Part shown: in pieces, positions 6,492 through 12,976 of the stretch
How positions within the stretch are numbered: the first letter of the stretch is position 1
Layout: every line of letters starts with the position of its first letter
NCBI GenBank assembly: GCA_023268595.1
Contig: JALQUD010000013.1
Location: 1 to 15,594 of the forward strand
Length of the DNA stretch: 15,594 bases
DNA from: Candidatus Saccharimonadia bacterium
GTDB taxonomy: Bacteria; Patescibacteriota; Saccharimonadia; Saccharimonadales; UBA4665
Reading direction: 5' to 3'
Program-made: the position numbers and the translations under genes
Notes under the pieces: model-generated
Database searches by the model: none
What the model saw: only the letters and a program-made list of their open reading frames with translations
Told to the model about the DNA's origin: nothing

Positions 6492-6520
6492 GAAAAGTGA
6501 CGCATTACACGTCACTTTTC
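6492..6520 (-). terminator. 11-bp perfect hairpin between the small gene and mraZ
   Basis: GAAAAGTGACG (6492-6502) and CGTCACTTTTC (6510-6520) are exact reverse complements around a 7-nt loop. On the minus strand the hairpin starts 5 nt after the stop of the upstream gene, and its 3' arm ends in CACTTTTCT, so it may work as an intrinsic terminator separating that gene from the mraZ promoter. The A- and T-runs lie within the stem, so it could act in either direction. Confidence 0.55.
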
Positions 6521-6611
6521 CACAGTTATGCAGTTTTGCACCACATGTAGTGTATAAAGTTATCCACAGCCGCTAATGATGTCATTAATGGCCGTTGATA
6601 ACTGTGGGTAA
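6516..6611. promoter_or_regulatory. DnaA-box cluster upstream of mraZ
   Basis: A perfect DnaA box TTATCCACA lies at 6560-6568 on the plus strand. A one-mismatch box TTTTCCACA is at 6516-6524, and TGTGGGTAA (6603-6611) is TTACCCACA on the minus strand, also one mismatch. The cluster overlaps the 3' end of the small minus-strand gene and lies upstream of the mraZ promoter. It could link replication initiator levels to division genes. Origin function is not supported by any neighbouring dnaA or dnaN gene. Confidence 0.45.
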
Positions 6612-6897
6612 TCTGGTGGGATCGCCCTACTTTCAGATACCGGCTAGATACCGGCGATGTCAGGAGTCTGCAGCCTACGTCGAATTCCTCAGGCAGACGG
6701 GCTGTCTCGCCTTTGCTTTCGCCGCGGGCCAGAACTTCGTGTACGGCGCCATGTTTGGCATGGCTACCATGCTGCCCTGCCGGCGCATGTTCCAGTACCA
6801 TTTCAACGCTCACCAGCATGGCCAAGCTCGTCAAAGCTATGGCTCCAAGCTGCTCTATCCTATCGACGATGGTCGGTTGGTCTTGTGATTGGTTCAT
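6526..6897 (-). CDS. Hypothetical small protein upstream of mraZ
   Basis: A 123-residue frame on the dcw strand with no recognised family. It has a polar N-terminus, one plausible hydrophobic helix at about 17-34 (LGAIALTSLAMLVSVEMV), then a His- and Gly-rich stretch (HAPAGQHGSHAKHGAVH) and a charged segment. Codon use over the first 65 codons is GC-rich at the third position like its neighbours, while the last 30 or so codons overlap DnaA-like boxes and look less coding. Support comes from a TTGACA-17-TATTGT promoter 45 nt upstream and a hairpin right after the stop. An overlapping 97-codon plus-strand frame at 6595-6888 lacks such signals. A shorter true protein or a non-coding leader transcript remain possible. 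Confidence 0.45.
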   Translation of the reverse strand: MNQSQDQPTIVDRIEQLGAIALTSLAMLVSVEMVLEHAPAGQHGSHAKHGAVHEVLARGESKGETARLPEEFDVGCRLLTSPVSSRYLKVGRSHQITHSYQRPLMTSLAAVDNFIHYMWCKTA

Positions 6898-6942
6898 GAT
6901 CTACTTTTGTTTTATTTGTTTGTTTTAGCTTACGCTTAACAT

Positions 6943-6971
6943 ACAATAACAAAACTTTAGCATTTTGTCAA
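6943..6971 (-). promoter_or_regulatory. Strong sigma70-type promoter for the gene upstream of mraZ
   Basis: On the minus strand a perfect -35 TTGACA (6966-6971) is separated by 17 bp from TATTGT (6943-6948), which matches 4 of 6 -10 bases. The predicted start near 6936 leaves an A-rich leader of about 39 nt before the ATG at 6897. It is divergent from the promoter of the plus-strand gene at 7011. Confidence 0.6.
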
Positions 6972-6997
6972 TATCATGGTTGAATGGCAATTTGCTA

Positions 6998-7003
6998 TAT
7001 ACT
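6998..7003 (+). promoter_or_regulatory. -10 element 7 nt before the start at 7011
   Basis: TATACT at 6998-7003 lies 7 nt before the ATG, placing the predicted transcription start at or next to the A of the start codon, so the mRNA would be leaderless. No good -35 is present at the usual distance, and AGG 2 nt before the ATG is too close for ribosome binding. Confidence 0.45.
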
Positions 7004-7010
7004 ATAGGCG

Positions 7011-7868
7011 ATGAGGCATTACGACAATACGGAATGGATACATCCCATCAAAGAACTCGAGCCCGTCGAAGAACTTGGGAGTACGGACGCTGAGCGTTTC
7101 CACGAGATATTAGACGTGACACTAGGCAACACGCCTGCAAATGAGTGGTTCCTCAGAAGATGCATAGAAACGTTTGGCGAATTACCCTTAAGTGATGGGA
7201 GCTATCGCATGGCTATGTTCTGTGGACCGGCAAACACCACCTATGCACACTTATTGTCGCAAATCAGCGGCATCCCTTTGCGCTATGATGACGCTGGACA
7301 TGACCCAGGTCCGCGCCTGGAACTGCGCGTCGGCTATTACTATCCACCAAACGACCCAGAGCTCATAAGTGACCATACCCATATCCGCTATCATGACGGC
7401 CGAGGCACCATCAGCTACATTGATAGCACTTACCCGCTACTCTGGGGAGAAGCCGCAATCGGCTATAGCACCGCAAATGAGTTGATTCACTTCCGGTCAT
7501 ATCCGACGCAAAACTTCGATACGGCACTGGCAAATGAATTTCATTTATACGATTTTACGCCGGACACACCTTCCATAGTATTAAAGCATCCTTTCATGGA
7601 CAGCCCGTTACACCTTAAAACCTGTGAGCAGTTACTCAACAGCCACAACAACGCCGCTTGGCCAGAACAATGGCGGGACGCCGCTATCAAAATGTTCCCT
7701 GGAACGTCGAAGTTATTTATGGACCTTCTGAACGATACGCTTCATATTGGAGAGAGGTACTCTTCAACCCTGGGCAGAGCACAGATAAAGCCAGGTTTTT
7801 TACCAAGCCGGTTGATGGAGTCTATATACCGGGAACGGTACCGCCGCAAGATTGAAGGTACGGTTTAG
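7011..7868 (+). CDS. Putative transglutaminase-like protein (Cys-His-Asp triad)
   Basis: The only plus-strand gene, 285 residues, no signal peptide and no membrane segment. MFCGPANTTYAHLLSQISGIP at about 69-89 resembles the transglutaminase-core pattern of a nucleophilic Cys at a helix start followed by a Gly-Ile-Pro turn. DHTHIRYHDGRGTISYIDST at 121-140 resembles the His strand and following Asp. The predicted triad is C71, H124 (or H122) and D138. Such folds include peptidases, amidases and transglutaminases, and inactive members exist. This is my inference from motif order, not a firm family match. The C-terminus is strongly basic (ERYRRKIEG). Base composition is a little more AT-rich than its neighbours, which, with the lone orientation, hints at acquisition. 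It ends 1 nt before the convergent GH1 gene. Confidence 0.75.
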   Translation: MRHYDNTEWIHPIKELEPVEELGSTDAERFHEILDVTLGNTPANEWFLRRCIETFGELPLSDGSYRMAMFCGPANTTYAHLLSQISGIPLRYDDAGHDPGPRLELRVGYYYPPNDPELISDHTHIRYHDGRGTISYIDSTYPLLWGEAAIGYSTANELIHFRSYPTQNFDTALANEFHLYDFTPDTPSIVLKHPFMDSPLHLKTCEQLLNSHNNAAWPEQWRDAAIKMFPGTSKLFMDLLNDTLHIGERYSSTLGRAQIKPGFLPSRLMESIYRERYRRKIEGTV

Positions 7869-7869
7869 A

Positions 7870-9468
7870 TCATTGCACGCGGCGGCGTGACGGCGGCGGG
7901 CCAAGCCGCGGATCGCGTACGGCTGGCGTCGGACGGTTCTCGGTCATTATGACCGGGTTGGCCCGGAGCCGTGAACCGATACCGGATAAGCGGGCCTGGT
8001 TAGCGTCTTCGGCGCGGTCACCGCCGGCTGCCGGCGCAGCCTGGTGCTGCCGGACGGCATGGGAGGCCGGCGCCCGGCCGACGGTCGTGGCCGCGGTCTG
8101 ACGGCTACGCGGCGGCTGGGCATCGTGGCCGGATGGCTTGCGCTGCGCGGCTGGCCGCTGCGTTGCCGTTGCCGCCCGTGTGACAACATCATCCCCACGC
8201 AGTACCCGTAGCTGCTGAGCAAACCAGATAGCACTCGGGCGTGGCTTGCGTTCCATACCGTGTTCCCTATCGACCTCGATCAGGCCGAACTTAGGCCACC
8301 AACCATAGGCCCACTCAAAGTTATCCAATAGGCTCCAGTGCATGTAACCACGCAGGTCGACACCTTCGCTCATGGCGCGTTGCATAGCCAGGACGGTCTC
8401 TTCGATCCACCACTGCCGGTACTGGTCCTTGTGGTCTGCTACGCCATTCTCGGTGACGATGATCGGCTTACGGTAACGTACCCAGGTACGTAGCAATAGC
8501 GGGTACAAACCTTCCGGCTCCATATACCAGCCCATATCGCTCAGTGGCACGCCTGGTGATTCTTTGCCATTAATACCCTTATAGTAGTCCGTGAAGTAGT
8601 AGTTGATGCCCACGAAGTCCTGATATTTCTTGATACGGTTCAGGAACCACCAGTTCCAGGCGTAGCGCATCGTCTTGGTGATGACACCGTCCAGCGGGTT
8701 GTGCGGACGCTTGGCCTGTATGTTGGCCAGCTGGGCGGCGATACCCACCTGCAAAGCCGGATTGTTGGCTTTCAGGATCGTATACGCCCGGCGATGGGCC
8801 TGCACCAGGTTGCGATAGACCGTCAGCATAGTAGCCGCACTCTTCTTCTGGGGCGGCCACTCGCCGCTATAATAGCTAAAGCTAGCGTAGACGTTTGGCT
8901 CGTTGAGCGTGATGACGTACTTGAGCTTATCGCCATATTCCTCGGAAATCTTGGCCACATAAGCGTCAAACAGCGGCAAGTTCTCTTTCTTCTCGAACCC
9001 GCCTTTGTCGGTGAACCAGGTCGGCATGGTCCAGTGCCACAGGTTCAGTACCGGTGTGATGCCCCTATCCAATAGGCTGTCGATGTAGTCATGGTAATGG
9101 TCAAGGGCTTCGGGGTTCCAGACTCCTTCTTCCGGCTCGACGCGTGACCATTCGATACCGAAGCGGAAACTATTGAAGTTAAGCCCTTCCAGCAGATCGA
9201 AGTCTTCTTCGTATCGGTTGTAATGGTCGATGCCGTCTGCGGAGACATAGTTCTCGGGATCGGTCGCCAACGGCTTGATGTCTTTCCAGTCCGCCGATTT
9301 GACGATGGACGTAGTTTTAGATAACCGCTGCTCAGCGGTCGTAGCCAAGGTGGCGGCGTGCGCCAACTCCCAAGCCGACCATTGGTTGACGGTACCACCC
9401 TCTACCTGGTGACTGGCCGTGCTTGCCCCCCACAGGAATCCCTTAGGAAATTTCTGTTGCGTAATCAT
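7870..9468 (-). CDS. GH1 family beta-glycosidase with a basic C-terminal tail
   Basis: Glycoside hydrolase family 1 retaining enzyme, probably a beta-glucosidase or beta-galactosidase. The catalytic (beta/alpha)8 barrel spans about 7-425. Motifs are FLWGASTASHQVEGG at 11-25, FRFGIEWSRVEPEEG at 101-115, WHWTMPTWF at 144-152, the acid/base TLNEPNVY with E190, the nucleophile VTENG with E340, and HWSLLDNFEWAYGW at 377-390. There is no signal peptide, so it is likely cytoplasmic. Residues from about 424 to 532 form an extra low-complexity tail rich in Arg, Ala, Pro and Gln, which GH1 enzymes normally lack. A TATACT box 7 nt before the ATG suggests a leaderless transcript. It follows the lipid genes by 85 nt, so it may be transcribed apart from them. 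Confidence 0.93.
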   Translation of the reverse strand: MITQQKFPKGFLWGASTASHQVEGGTVNQWSAWELAHAATLATTAEQRLSKTTSIVKSADWKDIKPLATDPENYVSADGIDHYNRYEEDFDLLEGLNFNSFRFGIEWSRVEPEEGVWNPEALDHYHDYIDSLLDRGITPVLNLWHWTMPTWFTDKGGFEKKENLPLFDAYVAKISEEYGDKLKYVITLNEPNVYASFSYYSGEWPPQKKSAATMLTVYRNLVQAHRRAYTILKANNPALQVGIAAQLANIQAKRPHNPLDGVITKTMRYAWNWWFLNRIKKYQDFVGINYYFTDYYKGINGKESPGVPLSDMGWYMEPEGLYPLLLRTWVRYRKPIIVTENGVADHKDQYRQWWIEETVLAMQRAMSEGVDLRGYMHWSLLDNFEWAYGWWPKFGLIEVDREHGMERKPRPSAIWFAQQLRVLRGDDVVTRAATATQRPAAQRKPSGHDAQPPRSRQTAATTVGRAPASHAVRQHQAAPAAGGDRAEDANQARLSGIGSRLRANPVIMTENRPTPAVRDPRLGPPPSRRRVQ

Positions 9469-9475
9469 TCGCTCT

Positions 9476-9481
9476 AGTATA
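9476..9481 (-). promoter_or_regulatory. -10 element 7 nt before the GH1 start
   Basis: TATACT on the minus strand, followed by 7 nt and the ATG at 9468, the same layout as the gene at 7011. No consensus -35 is visible at 16-18 bp. Confidence 0.4.
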
Positions 9482-9553
9482 TCAAAAGCATATCCTTACG
9501 ATAGTCCGAAGACCGTCAAACGTACGCTTCTCTACCCTTCTGCTACCATCATA

Positions 9554-10126
9554 TCAGATTGGGCTGTCTTTGAGATGCATCAACCAGCCAAGCCAGGTCG
9601 ATAAGACGTGGATACCCAGCCAGAACAACACTAGCAGCACATATTGGAACACTGACAGCTGGATGAACGGCAATACCGCCACCGCCCCGCCGACGATGTA
9701 ATCCAGCTGGTCAAACGGAAACCAGCTCTTACCCGGTGCCACACCTACCTGGCGCTTAAAAAAGCTCTTGAGCGCATCGCCGCCAAGCGCGCCGATAGCG
9801 AAGAGCGATCCCACCAAGACCGTCGGTAACGCCGCATAACTATAATCCATGCCGTCAGCGATCCACCGGAACGGCGGGACGTAGGCCACCAACAGCTGCT
9901 GCAGGCCAAGCATCAGGATGGCGGCCACGATACCGGTCAGCAGGCCGCGCCATGTCTTGTGCGGGCCAAAGATACGCTTACCGCGGAACGTCTTGCCGCC
10001 ATCAATCGGCGCCGTGAAGTTTCTAAGCGATGGTATATGCGCCGCGAAGATCGGCACCATATTGGCTACCCCGGCCGGGATGAAGACCCATAGTACCAGC
10101 AGGACGTCGTGTAATAGCTCTATCAC
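9554..10126 (-). CDS. CDP-archaeol synthase-like (CarS/DUF46) CTP:lipid cytidylyltransferase
   Basis: Polytopic membrane protein of 190 residues related to archaeal CarS, which uses CTP to activate an unsaturated archaetidic acid, and more distantly to bacterial CdsA. Visible motifs are GGKTFRGKRIFGPHKTWRG at 43-61, GDALKSFFKRQVGVAPG at 116-132 and FDQLD at 138-142, corresponding to the conserved nucleotide and metal-binding loops. Hydrophobic helices lie near 7-28, 62-82, 97-114, 143-157 and 159-182. The start is a GTG whose GTGA overlaps the PHP-gene stop by 4 nt, so translation is coupled. The true lipid substrate in this organism, which presumably uses ester lipids, cannot be told from sequence. 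Confidence 0.85.
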   Translation of the reverse strand: MIELLHDVLLVLWVFIPAGVANMVPIFAAHIPSLRNFTAPIDGGKTFRGKRIFGPHKTWRGLLTGIVAAILMLGLQQLLVAYVPPFRWIADGMDYSYAALPTVLVGSLFAIGALGGDALKSFFKRQVGVAPGKSWFPFDQLDYIVGGAVAVLPFIQLSVFQYVLLVLFWLGIHVLSTWLGWLMHLKDSPI

Positions 10127-10848
10127 GAACCGCTCCCCTGCCGACCGCGGCCACCCAGCTTACCGCGGACACGGGCCGCCCTGGTCCGGAACTTATTAAG
10201 CTTGGGGTACAGCACGGCTTTGACGCCCGGAAAGCGCACATCATATTCCGCATCCTGTAATAACCCCAGTAGCGTCTCACGCGTCGGTGGCTGCGCGATG
10301 CGGGTGCGGGTGCGACCCCAGCCATCAGGCGCATGACAGTCACTACTGGCTACGCCGACGCAACCATGTAAAGCCGCCCAGGCATAGGCTTGTTTGCTCT
10401 TATTCTGGAAGACCGCACGGCCGTTATGCACTTCCATCATGTCCACCTGCGTGGATATCGGTTCCAACGCCTGCTTCTGCATGCCGCGGCGTACATTCTC
10501 AAACGGATGCGGAATACACACCAGTCCGCCTTGCGCACGTATGGCGTCGATGGTCGCCTGGGGGCTCATCAGTTTCGGCACCGTTTCCGTCAGATACAAA
10601 CCGATGATCTCGCCATGCGTGGTACGGATCTCTTCACCGACGATGATGCGTTCGCCAAGCTCCTCCAGGTCACGCTTCAGCGCCAGTGCGAAATCGGCGG
10701 TATTGTGGTCGGTCACGGCTATATAGTCCAGCCGGCCGCTTTCCAGCATGCGGCGGTAGTCCGCTGCGGTCAGCGCACCGTCAGGCGAGGCTTGCGAATG
10801 GGTGTGCAGGTCTATGGCGACCGTATGTTCCCGGATAATAGCTGCCAC
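10123..10848 (-). CDS. PHP-domain metal-dependent phosphoesterase
   Basis: Polymerase and histidinol phosphatase (PHP) fold hydrolase, 241 residues. The metal-binding motifs occur in order: DLHTHS at 13-18 (H15, H17), VTDHN at 45-49 (D47, H48), GEEI at 71-74, HGEIIGLYL at 78-86, IPHPF at 112-116 (H114), EVHNGR at 139-144 and SSDCHAPDGWG at 168-178 (D170, H172). Close relatives hydrolyse small phosphate esters such as nucleoside monophosphates or 3',5'-bisphosphates. The last 30 residues form a Gly- and Arg-rich basic tail. It starts with GTG only 3 nt after the phosphatidyltransferase stop and overlaps the CarS-like gene by 4 nt, so a role in lipid precursor metabolism is possible but unproven. 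Confidence 0.88.
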   Translation of the reverse strand: MAAIIREHTVAIDLHTHSQASPDGALTAADYRRMLESGRLDYIAVTDHNTADFALALKRDLEELGERIIVGEEIRTTHGEIIGLYLTETVPKLMSPQATIDAIRAQGGLVCIPHPFENVRRGMQKQALEPISTQVDMMEVHNGRAVFQNKSKQAYAWAALHGCVGVASSDCHAPDGWGRTRTRIAQPPTRETLLGLLQDAEYDVRFPGVKAVLYPKLNKFRTRAARVRGKLGGRGRQGSGS

Positions 10849-10851
10849 CGG

Positions 10852-11487
10852 TCAGAGCTCCTTAGTGATGCGCACCAGCCGTTGTACGGCCGTGTAGGCC
10901 GCCAGAACCGCTATGACCGCTACCGCCCACAGCAGCTTATCGAATAACAGGCCCAGCACCAGCACCGCCATACGGATTTCAAACGACAGTAACCCGTCGG
11001 AGAACATCCGGTTCAGCTTGGCATGGGGAATGTGCTTCTTGCCGGAAGCTACCGAAGCGACCGCTGCCTCACCCTTGGCTTTGACGTAGCTGACGCACAA
11101 CGATGCTCCGCAGGCAGCCACGGCCCAGGCGGCGGTCGTCGGACTGGAAGACAGTGCCAACGCATACGCCGCACCGCTATAGAGCAGCACTTCCTTCATT
11201 CGGTCGGTCGAGGCGTCGAGCAGCATGCCGCGTGGGCCATCACGTTTTTGCAAGCGGGCAAGCTCACCATCGAGCGTGTCGAACAGCCCGAAGACGATCA
11301 GGAAACCGGCTGCCCACAGGTCGTAGCCCATGGCTATCATCAGCGCGATCGGCAGGTGCATGGCAAAACCGGCGTAGGTAACCATATCGGGCGTAATACG
11401 CCCGCCGGTCACGCGGTCCAGCCATTTGGCAATGGAAGCCGCACCGTGGCGGACTTCCGTCTTGGTCGCGGTCAGTGCTTTGGTCAT
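10852..11487 (-). CDS. CDP-alcohol phosphatidyltransferase family membrane enzyme
   Basis: Transfers a phosphoalcohol between a CDP-activated lipid and an alcohol headgroup. The complete family signature D(x)2DG(x)2AR(x)8G(x)3D(x)3D is present at 70-95: D70, D73, G74, A77, R78, G87, D91 and D95. About six membrane helices are predicted in 211 residues. The N-terminal region and GRITPDMVTYAGF at 29-41 fit the subgroup with inositol-phosphate acceptors (phosphatidylinositol or archaetidylinositol phosphate synthase), but the acceptor is not certain. A TACAAT box lies 8 nt before the ATG. It heads a tight three-gene run with the PHP and CarS-like genes, and its likely CDP-lipid substrate would come from the latter. 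Confidence 0.92.
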   Translation of the reverse strand: MTKALTATKTEVRHGAASIAKWLDRVTGGRITPDMVTYAGFAMHLPIALMIAMGYDLWAAGFLIVFGLFDTLDGELARLQKRDGPRGMLLDASTDRMKEVLLYSGAAYALALSSSPTTAAWAVAACGASLCVSYVKAKGEAAVASVASGKKHIPHAKLNRMFSDGLLSFEIRMAVLVLGLLFDKLLWAVAVIAVLAAYTAVQRLVRITKEL

Positions 11488-11495
11488 ATGGGTTT

Positions 11496-11501
11496 ATTGT
11501 A
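11496..11501 (-). promoter_or_regulatory. -10 element 8 nt before the phosphatidyltransferase start
   Basis: TACAAT on the minus strand, 8 nt upstream of the ATG at 11487, 5 of 6 consensus bases. With no Shine-Dalgarno site between, it fits a near-leaderless transcript for the three lipid genes. Confidence 0.35.
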
Positions 11502-11554
11502 GCGTATATCGCGCGGCTGCCCTACCCTATCGCATCACAGCCCGCCCCAGCCCG

Positions 11555-12196
11555 TCACACGTCCAGCGTGAACGGTTCGCCATCCACCGGCTTGATGAAG
11601 GTGATGCCCTGCCCCTGGAAATACTGGGCCAGATTGTCGTAAAACTGCTTACGCCATTCATCACGCCACATCCAATCGTGGATCGGAATCACGTAGTCAG
11701 GCTTAAGGTCAGTGGCCAACTGGGCCGCCCTGACGGTCGTTCCCCACGGCGCGTCGACCGGCAAGGCGAGGATACGCTTGGACTCCGTGAAACTGTGGCT
11801 GTCACCGGGGTGCGATAGCAAATCCAGGTAATGCACGCCTATCTCCGCCGGCGGTTGCTCGCCAAGTGGCAGCATCTGTTCATGGGGCGACTCGAACAAC
11901 TCCATACCTTCGGACGGCTGGCTGCTGGCGGTTATCCCCTGCTCTTCCAATGTATCGACTACCGGCTGCGGCGCCAGGATCCGCACGTCCGGGAAATTAC
12001 CGGCCAGCTCTTTGACGAGGTCGAGGTTGAAATGGTCGAAATGCCCATGGGTGATGACGATGTCATCCAGGAAGCGCAGGTCGGCGTCGCGCACCGATTG
12101 GACGCTCATCAACCCGGGATCGAACAGCACGGTCCGGTTGACCGGTTCAGGCATCTCCACTAGCAGACAGGCATGGGTAAGCTTGGTAATCTTCAT
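11555..12196 (-). CDS. Metallo-beta-lactamase-fold hydrolase (UlaG-like)
   Basis: MBL-superfamily protein of 213 residues. The metal-binding HGHFDH motif lies at 50-55 (H50, H52, D54, H55), with further ligands plausibly at H129 or H134 (SHPGDSHS), D148 (VDAPWG) and H173 (PIHDWMW). The N-terminal pattern MKITKLTHACLLVE matches the compact UlaG/YtnP-like group, which includes lactonases and other phosphodiester hydrolases; the substrate cannot be named. The ATG has a strong Shine-Dalgarno site GAGGAGG 8 nt upstream. A TATAAT box at 12272-12277 would give a leader of about 70 nt. It is separated from the lipid run by 67 nt. Confidence 0.88.
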   Translation of the reverse strand: MKITKLTHACLLVEMPEPVNRTVLFDPGLMSVQSVRDADLRFLDDIVITHGHFDHFNLDLVKELAGNFPDVRILAPQPVVDTLEEQGITASSQPSEGMELFESPHEQMLPLGEQPPAEIGVHYLDLLSHPGDSHSFTESKRILALPVDAPWGTTVRAAQLATDLKPDYVIPIHDWMWRDEWRKQFYDNLAQYFQGQGITFIKPVDGEPFTLDV

Positions 12197-12271
12197 AGGT
12201 ACGTCCTCCTCATAATCACATCAGATACTCTTTAGGCCGCTTAGACCACTAGCACCGTAACAGAAAAGCTA

Positions 12272-12277
12272 ATTATA
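12272..12277 (-). promoter_or_regulatory. Consensus -10 upstream of the MBL-fold gene
   Basis: A perfect TATAAT on the minus strand 75 nt before the ATG at 12196. The -35 position falls on the vapC stop codon and does not match consensus well. Confidence 0.4.
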
Positions 12278-12296
12278 CGACGTGAATTTTTATACT

Positions 12297-12692
12297 TTAT
12301 ACAGTAACGTCAACGATACTCAGCCGCGAGTCATGCAGACTTAAAAGACGTGCATCAGCCGTCAACAGCGTACGTCCATCAACCAATGCCTGCGCAAGAA
12401 GCAACCGGTCGAACGGATCGTGCCGCGCCAAATCCGGAAACGAAGCCAACGCCTCGCAGTGCCGTGACGCGAGCGGCAACTCGTCAATATGGCTCAGCTC
12501 CGCCAACTGACTGGGCGCAGCGGGCAGGTCAAGCTTGCCAAGCATCTGCTTTATGCGTAGCTCAGCCACGGATACGGCCGACAATGATACGCTGTCAGCT
12601 TCCAATACCATACGCTTAGCTTCCGGCCCTATCCGGGCGCTATCAAGTCCCACGAGCCATATGAACGCATTAGTGTCGAGTAGGATGTCCAT
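12297..12692 (-). CDS. PIN-domain ribonuclease toxin (VapC family)
   Basis: Type II toxin, predicted Mg-dependent endoribonuclease, 131 residues. The PIN acidic residues are visible: D6 in LLDTNAFIW, E44 in SVAELRIKQ, D92 and D95 in HDPFDRLLLAQA, and D113 in LLTADARLL. This layout matches the PilT/VapC subgroup that is paired with Phd-type antitoxins. The ATG lies 2 nt after the antitoxin stop, so expression is coupled. The reading frame is intact and nothing suggests decay. Confidence 0.93.
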   Translation of the reverse strand: MDILLDTNAFIWLVGLDSARIGPEAKRMVLEADSVSLSAVSVAELRIKQMLGKLDLPAAPSQLAELSHIDELPLASRHCEALASFPDLARHDPFDRLLLAQALVDGRTLLTADARLLSLHDSRLSIVDVTV

Positions 12693-12694
12693 GG

Positions 12695-12940
12695 TCAGCG
12701 GTCACCGTAGAACATCGTTTGGATATCCGGGTCATCGCCCATCAGCTGGTCATCGCTGATCGGCTGCTTGAAATCCCGCTTAGCGACGTCAAAGGTTACC
12801 CGCGGCTTAGTCTCGCGGTGCGGAGTCAGGTCAGCAACAGGTACGCCGGCCTTGGCGATGACAATACGCTCACCTTCCTGCACCATTTGGACAAGCTTGG
12901 AAAACTGCGTTTTAGCGTCGTAGATGTTCACTGTTTTCAT
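12695..12940 (-). CDS. Phd/YefM-family antitoxin
   Basis: Small DNA-binding antitoxin. The N-terminal Phd fold is clear: MKTVNIYDAKTQFSKLVQMV followed by GERIVIAKAGVPVADLTPH, the standard pattern in which Ala-Lys starts the dimerisation helix and the later strand precedes a Pro. The C-terminal half (DFKQPISDDQLMGDD) would wrap the VapC toxin. The start is taken at ATG 12940 (81 residues), not the in-frame ATG at 12952, because the -10 box TATGCT (12948-12953) contains the upstream ATG and the predicted transcript begins at 12940. Family members usually begin just before the NIYDAK segment. It is encoded directly upstream of vapC. Confidence 0.92.
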   Translation of the reverse strand: MKTVNIYDAKTQFSKLVQMVQEGERIVIAKAGVPVADLTPHRETKPRVTFDVAKRDFKQPISDDQLMGDDPDIQTMFYGDR

Positions 12941-12947
12941 ACTTAAC

Positions 12948-12976
12948 AGCATACCGGTAACCGGTTAGTTAGTCAA
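12948..12976 (-). promoter_or_regulatory. Antitoxin-toxin promoter with embedded operator
   Basis: On the minus strand TTGACT (12971-12976) and TATGCT (12948-12953) are 17 bp apart, each close to consensus. The spacer holds two ACCGGT palindromes 7 bp apart, within AACCGGTTACCGGTA. Their position is ideal for autorepression by the Phd/VapC complex. Seven nt separate the -10 from the ATG at 12940, so the mRNA should be leaderless. A further dyad, GTCTG-GT-CAGAC, lies upstream at 12977-12988. Confidence 0.7.

Noticed and set aside
6424..6611. A chromosomal replication origin based on many DnaA-box-like repeats
   Set aside because: Four of the repeats have the exact MraZ-box period, there is no dnaA, dnaN or rpmH nearby and no clear AT-rich unwinding element. 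Only the three remaining boxes are kept as DnaA-type sites.
6595..6888. A 97-codon plus-strand frame in the region upstream of mraZ
   Set aside because: No promoter or ribosome site, and the minus-strand frame has better codon use and a strong promoter.
7876..7889. CACGC-GGCG-GCGTG hairpin just after the plus-strand gene as its terminator
   Set aside because: Only 5 bp, no T-tract, and it lies within the GH1 coding tail, where GC-rich repeats are common.
10390..10947. A 185-codon plus-strand open frame opposite the PHP gene
   Set aside because: It spans the junction of two minus-strand genes with complete motif sets and has no plausible start signal.
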